Positions 23,322 to 35,667 of a stretch of 64,000 bases of DNA are shown one piece after another. The stretch's first letter is position 1, and every line of letters begins with the position of its first letter. The stretch covers positions 1 to 64,000 of the forward strand of contig JASANG010003044.1 in assembly GCA_030248215.1 (NCBI GenBank), in the 5' to 3' direction. The stretch is from Enoplolaimus lenunculus (taxonomy: Eukaryota > Nematoda > Enoplea > Enoplida > Thoracostomopsidae). Both the position numbers and the translations under genes were made by a program. The notes beneath the pieces were generated by a model. The model was not told where the DNA came from and searched no databases. It saw nothing but the letters and a program-made list of their open reading frames with translations.

Positions 23322-23462
23322 TTAAAACAACGTATTGCAGATATTGGCTAAACTTAACTAATTAACCATCATTTTGTACTACCTAATTTCGCCTTTCCTC
23401 CGGCTTTGGCAAGTTTTGTTGACCTCCGGCTCCAGTATTTTACAGCTCCGGTAGCACCCTGG
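23322..23462. mobile_element. Half copy of a family D-like element
   Basis: Matches the right half of 5037-5371: AACTAATTAACCATCATTTT, then CTCCGGCT motifs and the end AGCTCCGGTAGCACCCTGG. It abuts the nested D/B pair. Confidence 0.55.
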
Positions 23463-24252
23463 TAAATTTTGCCCTAAACCAATCATAAAAGCAAAAATGA
23501 TGCAATTCAACTCAGCTCTTCGCTGCTTTTACGCAGTAATATACTTAATACATACATATGAAAAAATTATAGATATCTGAATTGTTGAAAACACATTTGG
23601 TTCCGCAGTGTTCCATATAAAAGATAACAAATACCTAGTGAAAGTATATATTCAAGTCCTTAAAAATTTAAATTTAATTGAAATCATCAGGGGAGGTTAT
23701 GAGGAGGCAAACCGGCATTATGTTTCGATATATTAAAACAAGAGTGGGTCCAGAAGATTTTGACCAATTTTTTAGTTTTCGCGATTTACTTCCAAAAGAT
23801 ATTCTTAAGTTTATAAGCCTCCTTGCGTAATAAACCCGCGGGCCTGCGACGCCCGGGCTTGGGTCCAAATTTTGGGTTTGCGAGATAAAATAAATCGGTG
23901 CAGTGCATGACCTCATTTTATCTTATCGGCCAATGAAATAGACCACTGGTTTGATATTGTAATAAGATTTAGATACGTATTTTTGAATATTAATTCTTTT
24001 AAATTTCAGAAATACTGCGGTCAGAACGTAGCAAGAATTTCGAAAAGCAGGGTTACGTTCTGCAAAAATTTCAAAGGAGGGTTTGTTTAGTTCTTAAATA
24101 GCAACTATATCCACCTACGCAAATGTAAAGAGGTTTGTAGTCTACTGTATTACAAGCGAGCTTGTTGGTTATCTAGAATCTTGAACTGCAGACTTTTCTG
24201 CTGCAACTTCAAGAAATCCGTGAATTACTGTCGTGAAAACACAGTACTACTT
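23463..24252. other. Intergenic, leads into a transposase relic
   Basis: A GC-rich spot with CCCGCGGGCCTGCGACGCCC at about 23837-23872 may be the worn end of the DNA element whose transposase relic follows. No gene is seen. Confidence 0.35.
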
Positions 24253-24441
24253 CTATTGTTATCCAAGCTCACTCAACGCGTGCTTATTATACAAGCTATT
24301 ACGGACAAATCTGAGCGGCATTTTAGTGCAGGTGGTAACGCGGTAACCAGCATTCGCAGCCATATGCATCCGTCTGTCATTGCAGCTCGTGTTGCTCTGA
24401 AGGAAGCCGCACTGAACAATATTAGGAGAAATATGAAATAG
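24253..24441 (+). pseudogene. hAT transposase C-terminal fragment
   Basis: The open frame encodes LSKLTQRVLIIQAI, then SERHFSAGGNAVTSIRSHMH, then PSVIAARVALKEA. This is the hAT-family C-terminal dimerisation region, whose hallmark is SER-x-FS followed by a small residue and GN, then an R-S/SH-x-HP stretch. Only about 60 codons are recognisable, ending in TAG. The rest of the transposase is absent, so the element cannot be autonomous. The upstream part of the frame (24181-24252) is not obviously hAT. Confidence 0.75.
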
Positions 24442-25087
24442 TGTTATGTTTATATGGTTTATTTTATGTTTTGTTTTCTGCTCTAAAACCTATATATAAA
24501 ATTTCCGGGCCCCGGCCAGGTGCTAAAGCGGGCTGGTTTCTACCCTGGGTCAGAAAGCCGGGCACGCAGTACGCATCTCTTCGTTCAAAACGTAATAACT
24601 AACGCAGTGCGAAACTTGAATTAGAACATGATGCCCAAAACGAAAGTATTTTCAAAAAAATTTTGTTAACGACTACATATCAGCCGTTTTCCGCGTTCCA
24701 TTAAAGTATAAAACGTACGCTGAGTTCTCGACAACAGTGCGCACTGTTTATCAATTATTTCAATGAGTGATTCTTCGGGCTCAAGCATCAAGTTCTTATA
24801 TTCGAAAAGTGATAATGAACGCCTGCTGTTTGCGAGTCTGGTCAGATTTTAGCATAACATTAAATCTCTGGTATTAAAATTGAACATATTTTTGACGGAA
24901 AATGTTTTCGATATGAGTTTAACAGCTTTTGTAAACCTTGTGAAAATGTGTACGTTCCTAAGTTGTTAAAGATAAATAATCTAACCTTTACTTTATCTAA
25001 ACAGCGTAATTTGAAATGAAACTACAACTTCTTTAACCGCTACAATACATGAGTTTGGGCCTCAAAAACCGCTTTCAAAAAAGTTTT

Positions 25088-25180
25088 ACAACCGGGATTC
25101 GAACCTCCATCACCGACGAATATCTAATCGTGACGCCCAACGAACCAACCTGCTAAACCACTGCACCACATCGGCAGCTG
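25088..25180 (-). repeat. tRNA-like (Pol III box) sequence, probable SINE head
   Basis: Reading the minus strand, TGGTGCAGTGG at 25168-25158 fits an A box and GGTTCGAATCC at 25104-25094 fits a B box, 54 bp apart. I could not fold the full cloverleaf of a functional tRNA, so a tRNA-derived repeat is likelier. Confidence 0.45.
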
Positions 25181-28100
25181 CCTACAGGTTTTACGTATTA
25201 TATACATCTTCTGTTGTTTTTATTGCATACAAGATGTAAAATTATACATTACTTCAGGCCGTCTCAAAAATTGTCGGTTTAACTTTTTGATTCAGACCAA
25301 ACATGGTGAGGTTTACTGGTGAACAAGTCAACCGCATCTTTGTGAGTTTAGTTTAGGGACGTTTTAGGAACTTTTCCAGTTGGTAGCATGTTTAACTTCT
25401 CTCGAAATTAAAAAACATACCCTTCCGCATTTCCAAACTCTCGCATTAATAGAAGAGTCTCATCTGTTAAATGTCGAAAACACCCAGAAAATTCATTAAT
25501 ATATACTTCATGTGCATACTCATGGATGTTTATCGCGTTGAATATGGGTGCCGGAAACAAGTAACTATACATACAGAATAGGTATAGTTTTGAATTTTAC
25601 GAATTACAAGTTTTGCTTAAAATTTGTTGTGAAATTGTTTGTGTTTTACATAAAACTAGTAACCCGTAGTTGCACACATGTCACAACTATATATATTTTA
25701 CCGCAGTTGTAGTGAGCCTACCATCTCAAAGGTGTGGAGATGCATCATATACCTAGCCGCGGCGTTGTGAAGAGACAGTGCGATTCGAATCACATCAAAA
25801 CATGGTACAATGGCATCATGTATACCAGCATTTCATAAACAGTTCGGTTGTTTCGTTAAGTGCCCGACAATCGGCAATTGCTCGAAAGTTGTTGGATTTT
25901 GAAAGCTTTTCATGTTTAAGCTTCTCAGAACCTCCTAATCATTTCACATCGAAATTTGGATTTTTGAAAAATTTACATACCGATCGCCGCAGCTTGTCAA
26001 GCTGAGTCGAATGGTTCTAACTTTACTGCAATATGGCCACTGTCTAATGAGTTAGAGTTATGGCTAAAGAATTTGTAAAAATAAGCAATTACAAACGATA
26101 CCAGGCAGGATGAAGTGCTGCCCGCTCGCAGGCCCCCGGCGGAATCGCATTAAGCGAAATTTTACTGAAACATTTACGAAAAACTCGGAAAAAATTTTAC
26201 CGAATCGGCAAAATTCGCAAAACGGTTTACTAAAGCGAACCAAGGAAATGCTTGGAAAATTAAACGTAATAGATACATTAATAGATACATTAGTGTAGTA
26301 GTACTCTTGGGCCTTGCTTTTCCAAGTTCAGTTTGTCAGGCCTCCAGTTATACATTGGCCAAACATGCTCTGTTCATCTCCTAACTATGCGAAAATTACA
26401 CAACAAATTTATTCTTAATAAAAATGGTGTCTCTTTTGAACCGGTTTTGAAGTTCCAATGCGTTGTATTGTAATATTCACGTTGTATTAACGGACGAACG
26501 TTTAGTTTAGAACTTAATACGCGTTAAACTTAAATTGCATACTTCTTTTGTTTACAAAATAATAATGTATATGCAGTTAGCTGAAACGTTGCCCAAAATA
26601 CGTATGTGTGGCGTTCCAGCTTTATAGATTTGTACGCATGCAAATGAATAGCATTATTAGGAGAAACGTAACGTTGTAAATCTGTCTGGTACGAAGTCAA
26701 AACAAAGTAGGATCCCACCTGGATAAAATTTGTACCATATGGTTCCAAGAAAGGCGATTGATTAAGTTTAACATTTATATTTGCACTTAGTATACAACGA
26801 TTGGCCGTTTGCCAGCGTAACATGTTAAGGACAAAAATCCAGGCTGGACATTCACGGGTCAGTATCCTATGGGCCAATCCCTGGGTGGAGGTCACTTTTA
26901 GAGAATAAAACTTGGGACGCGTTTTTGAACCAACCTCGTTTTTGAAGACAAACGTCCGACAGGCTCATTGCCTGACAGGGACGGATAAAGGTGGTGGGAA
27001 GCCTGGTGGTCCATATGACTAGCAGCCCTTTTATTTACCATCAACGCCAGAGATTAAAATAAAATAGTTAATGAAATTAATTACAGTTCAGAGACCTTTC
27101 TAGGTTTGAACTAATAGAAATCACTTATGATTCCACCGAAGCGTAATGCATGCGGAATATTTGATTCGATGCACATCAGTGTACAACCGGAGGTCTGCCT
27201 CGGCTAAAAAATCAAATCTGAAACGGATAATTTTCTGTCAAGACTTACAAGGTGCAGTCCAATATAACAAAATGCAGACTGTTTTCGCATATTTTACTCT
27301 TCACTTGTAAGCTTTAATCACGTTTAATAGCTTTGCATTACTCGCTTTAACGAAATCCGGTGTGATCAACCATCGGTTGTTGGAAAGTGTGGACATGCTT
27401 AAATTACTGAATTGACCATCCGCTTTTGAGAACAGATTGGCGTCCATGCAGTATTCAAATAGAAGCCAGGAGAGCTCAGCCCTGTAAAATGTTTTAACCC
27501 CGCTTGTACATTACGAAAACCATATCCCTCCTAAAATTGTTTCAGTAACCCTACCATGTTGTACTTGCTATACCAGCTTGAGGATGCAGGAATTTCCCCG
27601 TACTACAAGCAGCAACAACACTTTTAAAAACGGCAAAATTTTTCTTGTGAAGGTTGAGTCCCCATGACCCTCATCTGGTTACGGTCCAGATGCAACCTCG
27701 TGTCAAGCTAGTAATCATAGTGGCGAAAGACTTGCGAGCGAAGTGAGCGAGAAGTTGTACAGTATTTTACTGCTCAACCTTTATGCATTCAAAATCTATA
27801 ATTGGACCGGTATTTTATCTGAAGCCAGGCCCCTGGGCGGCGTCCTTAATATACTGTTAGAGCATTCGACTGCATGTAAAATTTCAAACTAATATATATA
27901 CATCTAATTGTCGCTATGGTTATACTTTTATTTGTTAATTCGCCCTACTTACATGAAATAGATGACAGTGCAATATGTCTGTTAAAAGTTGTTCGAAAAC
28001 AAAGCTAACAGTTTGAGTCAAACGTTTACTCCAATGTACATCACTCTAAAACCTAAAACTATGGTTTCTACTTGGTACAATATACTTTGGTTTACGTGTT

Positions 28101-29309
28101 TATGACTGTACGGTTAATAAAAGACCGTCTCATGTTTAATTATGGGGACCTGCGTGTCTTAGTTTGGAACAAATTTGAAGATTCGTGTGTGATGCTGTTG
28201 GCACTTTGAGCTATTCCAATACAAAATGTGAATTGCGCTTCTCTACAATTCAGTTTTCATACTACATATACTTCGGTTAGCAACGTTACCTGAATTTTCA
28301 CTGGTGCGAAGCATGCTCTACCTGATAGGAGTGGAGAAAATAATGTAAGCAGGCGTAAGAGCTGAAATAACAAGCTTAGAAGCGGGGCTACGGCGTTTCT
28401 ATAGGAGCTGAGCCCCCTGGCTTTTCTCTGGCTAAAGGTCCATTCAGGATGCTTTCGCTCTCCTGAACCCCTTATTTCAAGGGAACCTAAGCAGGATGGG
28501 GGCTGCTGTTTCCAAGTCTTCGCATTTAAGCTGTTTTCATACGTTTAAAAGTACATAGAATTATTGAATGTTCCTATAATGAATTCCTTAGCGGGTGGCT
28601 CGCGAGCCGGCAGCCCCTCATCATACCTAGGATGCCCTAATTTTTTTCGGGATACAGGGGGTAGTAGCACAAGACCCCCACCCCCAATTACAGTAACTTT
28701 TTCTATGTCGGGTGAGGAGCCAAATTTGTCTTTGTGGTTGGAGTGAAAAGTGCCGTTCTGTGCGTAAAGAAAACTTTGCATCCTAATGAATAAGTATATT
28801 AACCAGCTACTGTTCTGGAAATCTTTCGTCAGCTTAAAAAATCTATTAAATTTTTCTTCCACTCTCTACTAATCTTCAGACATTCTGTTTAGATTCCGGG
28901 TTTCAGGACAGTTTTTATTTAAAGTTCTATTGGAAGTTAACAACTCTAACGGCGTAGAATAGAAAAATTCTAAAAAAGACTCAATTATGCCGAGAACTAT
29001 CCAGCAAACTTCACCTTGGGGTTTCAAATAAAGTTTCCCTTTGAAGGGTGCAAAACGTGACTTTTTCGGCAAGTTCGGTATGCAAAACAGGGGCATTTCC
29101 AATATCATTTTAAGAGTGGCGTTTAACGTGAGTTTTCAAGTTTTTCAAGTGGGACTAATAATTTTCTAGGGGTGATCAAAATTTTTTAAAAGATCTGTGC
29201 AACCACTGGACCCCTGTGCTATGTGACCGTGCTAGGTAGCCAGGTTTTTTAAGAAACAGATGGTTTGTTCTGGGGCCGTGTTTACAAGTCAGCTGTAGCA
29301 CCACTTATT
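25181..29309. other. Long intergenic stretch without a supported gene
   Basis: Open frames here (for example 26530-26895 minus, 121 codons) have no recognisable domain. A GCGAGCGAAGTGAGCGAGAA stretch at 27737 resembles one at 2138. A GC-richer block at 28370-28730 contains AAGCAGGATGGGGGCTGC, similar on the other strand to 3212-3230. A gattcgaatc B-box-like spot lies at 25783. No complete gene or RNA is seen. Confidence 0.35.
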
Positions 29310-29580
29310 CCCCTTTGAGATACAAGCGCACGCAGCTACGCTTGCTTCAAGTTTGCGCTGCACCCAGCAGCGCTGTTGTGTTGCGCACACGACTCAAGAC
29401 TCGCGCAACGCACTCGTGCAGAACTCGTGCAATCTCACTCGTTCCACACTTGTGCGTGCACTCGTTTTTGTTAACTTGCACCGCAAGACCGACGCTTTCG
29501 TGATGCACTCGTCTCACTTCGTTCGGCTCGTGCCGCACACTTGACGCATCGCAGCAGCGTGCGTTCATTCCTCGAAAGAA
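29310..29580. repeat. GC-rich block with CACTCGTGC repeats before the fucosyltransferase gene
   Basis: CGCACTCGTGC, GAACTCGTGC, TCTCACTCG, GTGCACTCG and ATGCACTCG recur at irregular spacing. It is much richer in CpG than its surroundings and ends about 165 bp before the start codon at 29746, so it may contribute to the promoter. It may equally be a repeat relic. Confidence 0.45.
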
Positions 29581-29745
29581 CGCAAATCCGTGCTACAACT
29601 ATTACTTGTATCTGTCAAGTATGTCGTGATTTACCACTTATTTCAACATACGGCCCTAAGACGACAATTTTCAGCTAGAATTACCAAACAATCTATATAC
29701 TTACGAGCCACGGTGACGTTTGGCCTCATATAATAAATTCACAAA

Positions 29746-32700
29746 ATGCGTTTGGCTGTTAAGTTCAAACGTATGTTTAAATCGTATCAAACGCTTATTG
29801 CAATAATATGCATTTTGGTATTTATAACGACACGAAATGTGCTGGTTATTACGTCATCTGGTGTTTCGATTGAAAAGGAACAAGCAAACGAAATCTCTGG
29901 CGAAGGCAATTTTATACATATAGACGAATCAGAGCTTCATATTCCAAATAAAGGTAATTTTGATTTAGTATTGAACACGGTGAAACGGAAGATCTGAGCT
30001 CTTGGACACTTTTCGACCCATAGGCTTCAGTTGCGTTTAGGCTTTGTCATTTATGGACTAATTCGGGTTTAAGGACTCTATCCGTTTACGGACCCTTATT
30101 AGGGATACTGACTCCTATTGATCGGGACTCAAAATGGGGACCCCCTCTTATTCGGTTCAATACAGTAGAAACTGATTATTCCTCTTTTAGCTGAAGTGTA
30201 AAACAGAAAAAAAGATATTCAGATTAGGGCCCATGTTCTCAAATGCGCATAGCCCCTAAGATCAGTCAGCGGTAGGTTTTCAAACTGACAAGCATCTACA
30301 GTTGCAGATCTCAAAATTTGTACAGAAGTAGGACAGATCAAACGCGAACAGTGTACGAAATTTCGAACCTCACCATTCGCTCGTTCTAAAGGTACAGGAC
30401 CTATCACAAACCGGTGATAGGTGCTACACACATTTGAAAATACGAGCTCTGAACATAAGAAATCAGTAAGCGGCTGCTTTAAGGGCGAACTGTGATATAT
30501 ATATTTTTGATCAGTTTTGTTACTGTAGCTATACTTATCAAATTGCAAACTGGAGATGAATACGTCTGATTTTAATAAAATAAGTGCTTTTAAAGTTGAA
30601 AAAAACCAACAAAAAACTGTGATTTTATTAAATTGGGTTGAATATTCTTATTGGTAAACGCCGTCCCAAAGAAACAACACGCATACCATCGCAGTTTATG
30701 AAGCTTGGAACACATTCAGTTAAAATAATTTGTATTGGCTATAACAAGAGTGGACGATATTTTATATAATATAACAAGAGTGTGCAACTGGGTACATTCT
30801 GTGTACAAAAAATGTACCCAGCGTACGTTGCGTTTTTGGCCGACCCTCCCCCTAATTCAGAGCGGGGCTGAAATATGCATAGAACGAAAGAAATACATAA
30901 TATGCCATTGGCCAAAAAGTGCCCCGTTTACAGTTTTAAAATTCCAGATATATTTATCATGGGACATCGACAACTCGTCTAAAAATAAGGGGGAGGTACA
31001 ACAAGAACGCAACGCGTGGGTACATTTTGTGCCACGCGAAACCCAACAGCTGCATACTCTTGTCTGTGATCATCCACTTTTGCTTATAGCAAGAGTCGAT
31101 AATAACTGTTTTACAAGAGTGTACAACTGAGTACATTCCGTGTACAAAAAATGTATGAGCACGTTGTCTTTTGGCCTACCCCCGTATTTAGGGAGTTCAG
31201 TTGAACTACTGTTTTTACATTGAGTGTAAGCATTCAGTTGGTCTCTAGTTACAATTTGAAACGATATCTAGATGGCATGCTTCCGATATCAATATGGGGG
31301 TACGGCGAAAATGAAACGCGTACTGCTACATTTTCTACCATACACATCCCAGGCGCTGCATACAGTAGTGACCCGATTCAGTCCCAAACAATTGCAGTCC
31401 GTATCCCTAATAAGTCCGTAAGCGGATAGAGTCCCTAAACCATAATTAGAGTCCATAAATGTGACAATTATCCTTAATTATAGAGCATAATTGACTCCAG
31501 AACAAAATAAAGTTCTGCTCGAAACTTTAAAGCATACTTAGTTTTGAAAGTACATTCCTTACTATAATAACCTTTACATCATCGCCTAAGCTTTTGAAGC
31601 AAGACAGATAAACATTTAGTTCTACGGATAGCGGCAATACCAGATATATCAGTAACGAAGGGCGGCGGAGGACGGGTTAAAAATAAATATAACAGTCTGT
31701 AACCGAATAACTGGGGTATCCTCTGGAGAGGCCAAATAAATATCAGCCCCCATAGTATTCGGGTCACTACAGTACCCTTGTGCCAGAATAAATATTTAGC
31801 ACTTTGTTACAGTAATCTGGCGGTAATATATTATTCTATACTCAATGCGGTGTCGTCGTAAATAATAATATTAGATATACATTTTTCCGTCGCCCGGTTG
31901 ACTTTATTTGTTTTCAATGTTTGTAAAATAACCATTTAAATTTTCAACATTCACCCGATAAAAATTCAAACCGCAATTAAGAAATATTTTTTGATTTGTG
32001 ATGCTTGATTTTAAGAATATGTTTTTGTTTGAAACCACATTAAAGTATAGTAAATATTCGTCTTGCGTCTCTCAACGGTGTAGTAAAAACCATGGGTTTA
32101 AATCTAAATATATATCTCCGGTCAAATGTTTCGTTCGCAAACACTTGTTACATGCCGTTATGGAGGTATTGGCCCTCCAGGCTGCGATTTCGCTGGCTTC
32201 CATTGTGATCCACCACTGCTACCAATGGATCCGGAACACATTTGTAAATTTGTATTGTAGAATATTGTTTTATCTGGTCAGTGTGTTTGAGAACACTTTT
32301 GCACCAAACTTTATGTAACGTGGCATAAACTGTCGTGTTTGGTTTAATAGAACTTTAGGTAGATTTTTTTTATCACTACCAAATGCCAATGAAGACTCTT
32401 AATGAGAGTAAACAACTGGGTACATTCTGTGAAGAAAAGAATGTATTCAGCGAGCCCACAGTTTTTGGCCAACAAGTTATTGACCGCCACCCGCAGAAAA
32501 CTTGGATATTGCTTTATAGGTGCATTACTCTTGTCCAACCAAAGTACTGTATTGACCCGAATAAGAGGGGGAGGGGTAATAAGAAAAGGGTCCCCATTTT
32601 GAGTCCGAATCAATTGGAATCCGTATCCCTTAAGCGGATAGACTCCCTAAACCCTAATTAGAGTCCATAAATGTCAATTAACTCTAATTATAGCGCATAA

Positions 32701-34982
32701 ATGACTCCAGGACCAAATTTGAGTTCGAAACTTTAAAGCGTACTTAAATTTTGAAAGTACATTCCTAAGTACCTTGTATTATCGCTCAAGCTATTGACAC
32801 AAGACAAATAAACGTTTAATTCAACGGATAATTGCGGTACTGGATATATATCAGTAACAAATGGCGGCGGAGCGTGGGTTAAAAATAAATAACAGTCCGT
32901 AATCGAATAACAAGGGGGAGACCCTCTGGAGAGGCGAAATAAATATCAGTCCTCCCTCTTATTCGGGTCACTCCAGTACGTAGCATAAAACTCTTGGTGG
33001 TACCAGGAATGTATTCTGCATTGACACTTATACTATCATATTAAACGCAATGTAGTAACGCGCTGACGTGTTTTTACTATACCCTCGTCAATTGAGGGGG
33101 TTCTTAAAACTGTTACGCTGCACTAAAGCACGTCTCTGATCGGTTGGTGACGTTATTTTAGATCGGAATCTTTCTGTCACAGTTTAGTCAACAGTCAATT
33201 ATTTAGGAAGGGTATAAAGCTGGTTCATGACAGCGTGATGCAAATACAGCATTTCAGTATATAGATCTAAAAATATCATATGCCATATTACACGGGTAAC
33301 CTGTAAAGGAATTTCGCGCGGGTATTCCCGCGGGTAAAAATATAAAATTTCCGTGGATAAAAGCACAGCGGATTAAAAAATCTTTACCCACGTGCACGTC
33401 AGTGCCACAACACTAACAAATTGTTTTTGAAATGTGAAAGATTGTTTTAACACAATCTTTAAGGCAGTAAATGAGTTAAACTTAGTTTAAGTTGTTTGCA
33501 ATCTTAGGACTATAAAATTTTTTGTGTCTGCTTTGTTCGAACCAAAAAATTTAACGACCACAATATTAAATCACGTTTAAAAGATTATTAATGCTTATGA
33601 TAACTGTTTTTATAACCAACTTTCTTATCTGTAGGAAAACCAATATACAACGACGTAAAATTAGTTGTACTTCATAGTACTGGTGACGAAAATTTTTCAA
33701 ATGCTAATTTCGCCGGATGTCCAGATTACAACTGTATGCTGTCGACAAATTTGTTACTCGCTTCCTTCGCGGATGCAATTATTATTCATAGAAATGCAAT
33801 TCCGTTGCAGTTTAAACAGTTTGGCTACGAACCACTGAAAAAACACCAGAAGATTGTTCTATTCGGCCTGGAATCACCTGTGAACGAAAAACTATCTTTT
33901 ACCTACAGTTTTACGCTGTCAAATGTGTTCACGCAATCTTATAGGATGGATACGGATTTTCCGACTCCGTATGGGTAATGTGCTTTGATAACCACAATTT
34001 ATTGCAAGTTTCTGCAACGAGAACTCGCAGCTACAATTTGGCACATGCAAGTTTTGGACACAAAGAATTTGCAACTGCAACATGTACGTGCAAGCAAGAT
34101 GCAGCTGCAAGTATCAGTAGATGCAAAACATTGCAGTTCCAAAATGCAGCTGCGACTACTCGCTGCTAAGTCTTGCACGTGTAGAGCAATAATTAAACCA
34201 TTTCTCGCAGGGTGCGAACGTAAGTGAAAAATACAGGAGAATACAAAATAACGATGCATGTCACAAAAGTAGGTACATTATACCAGGGTAGTTGGCTGGA
34301 AAAATTACCGAAAAATGGTTTTATCCATTTTTTCCGTTTTTTGGGAGGTGGAAAAAGTGGAATATGGAAAAAATTAAACATTCTATATTAAAGATAACTT
34401 GCAACTAAATATGATATAAACTAACGTAGTTAAGATGACATGCAACTTGTTCGCAATTACGATGCGTATCACAAACGTAGGTACGTTATACCAGGGTTGT
34501 GCCGTCGGAAAAGGTCTGAACCGTATAAACTGCATTATATATAATTTCAGATATATGGTAAAACGCAAAACACCGCTAACGACGCAATCGCAACTATCCA
34601 ATATTTCCGTTTTATCCGCTCAAAAACAATACAAAATTGCATGGATTGCAAGCAATTGCGGTACGCATTCAAAACGTGAATCTTACGTTGCTCAACTTCG
34701 TAAATACATTAGCGTTCATCAATTCGGGCAATGTAAATGGTCAGGAAATGATGATATTGCCACGGCAAACGAACCAACATTTCACTGTCCGCGGTATAAT
34801 TCTGGCTGTGAGCGAAAAATCGCAATGGAATATTATTTTTATTTAGCGTTCGAAAACAGCATCTGTCAAGATTATGTGAGCGAAAAATTTTGGCGATTTA
34901 TTGGTCGAGAATCAAATAGCCATACTTATGGCGACAACAACAATAACAACAACAACAACAATAATAATAACAATAATAATAA

Positions 34983-35032
<50 letters not shown>

Positions 35033-35667
35033 GTAATACTAGTAATAATAAGAAATATCGTCGTAACAGGATTAGAAAAAATAACTATAACGCTAGCAAT
35101 AACTCGAATGCAATAGCTGAAGTAACAAAAACGAAATCATCAAATGCTCATAATATACGGACCAGGACTGCTGAATCTGTATCCGGAGTCGCGGCGCATC
35201 GATCACCAGCCGGACCTGAATCAGCTCAAACTATTGCGATCCCAAGTTTAGAGCTTATAGTTCCGATTGTTCTTAAACGTGAAATTGTTGCTAAAGTTGC
35301 ACCTGCGCGGTCGTTCATTGCTGCAGACGATTTTGAAAATGCACGCCAACTTGGAGACTATTTGCAGTATTTAATTGCGAACCCACGTGAATACGCGAAG
35401 TATTTCGATTGGATGACTGAATACAAATCAGTATTTTTGAACGGAGGACATCATGGAGTCACCGAAAGGCCGTGGGGATTTTGTCAGTTGTGTCACAAAC
35501 TTCAGAATCCACCGCAACTCAAAGTGCCGTACTGGAAAACTTTGAATTCAAATGGATCGAGGTTGGATTTAGAGAACTGGTGGAATCAGAAGTGTGACAC
35601 AACTTTGGTGAATCGACTGAACAAAAATTTAAACGATGAAGCAGTGACAACTGGTCCGACATCTTAA
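29746..35667 (+). CDS. Alpha-1,3-fucosyltransferase (GT10 family), with Asn-rich insertion
   Basis: Golgi type II membrane enzyme that moves fucose from GDP-fucose to N-acetylglucosamine-bearing glycans (family knowledge). Exons 29746-29953, 33635-33974 and 34551-35667 have GT-AG borders and matching phases, giving 554 residues. A short basic N-terminus precedes a signal anchor at about 15-36 (LIAIICILVFITTRNVLVI). Exon 2 holds the acceptor-side domain with the family's ADAIIIHR, LFGLESP and SYRMDTDFPTPYG. Exon 3 has the GDP-fucose-binding motif LAFENSICQDYVSEKFWR (to residue 298) and, far later, SFIAADDFEN and YLQYLIANPREY. Between these lie about 139 residues where relatives have about 30. 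The extra part includes about 40 mostly Asn residues (312-350) encoded by AAT/AAC repeats. No good splice sites remove it. Introns carry family B and F elements. Confidence 0.9.
30047..30167. mobile_element. Family B fragment in fucosyltransferase intron 1
   Basis: Only the terminal 120 bp of a reverse-oriented copy: GACTCAAAATGGGGACCCCC then TTCGGTTCAATACAGTA. Confidence 0.7.
30771..31063. mobile_element. Family F inverted-repeat element
   Basis: ACAAGAGTGTGCAACTGGGT and TACATTCTGTGTAC at the left are mirrored by GGGTACATTTTGTGCC and CAGCTGCATACTCTTGT at the right. A second left end lies at 31112-31170 and a third copy at 32403-32535. Non-coding. Confidence 0.65.
31361..31774. mobile_element. 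Family B MITE in fucosyltransferase intron 1
   Basis: TACAGTAGTGACCCGATTCA at the left, CGGGTCACTACAGTA at the right, with the usual B interior. 414 bp. Confidence 0.75.
32403..32535. mobile_element. Family F copy, short
   Basis: AGAGTAAACAACTGGGTACATTCTGTG at the left (seen at 32404-32430) and GTGCATTACTCTTGTCC at the right. It stops about ten bases before a family B element. Confidence 0.55.
32545..32979. mobile_element. Family B MITE in fucosyltransferase intron 1
   Basis: TACTGTATTGACCCGAATAA at the left and TCGGGTCACTCCAGTA at the right. 435 bp, same orientation as 13451-13884. One of the best-preserved copies. Confidence 0.8.
33990..34190. repeat. TGCAAG-rich dispersed repeat in fucosyltransferase intron 2
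   Basis: TGCAAG, TTGCA and TGCAGC motifs recur, starting with GCAAGTTTCTGCAACGAGAA. The segment matches 62785-62900 on the opposite strand, including AAGTTTCTGCA(A/C)CGAGAACTCGC, so it is a dispersed repeat. Confidence 0.6.

Noticed and set aside
26530-26895. 121-codon minus-strand frame
   Set aside because: No family resemblance, no neighbouring exons and no initiation or poly(A) context; treated as chance.
31998-32318. Frames in fucosyltransferase intron 1, one with a Cys/Gly/Pro-rich peptide near 32150-32260
   Set aside because: Only about 45 codons without a stop, no splice partners, no recognised domain.
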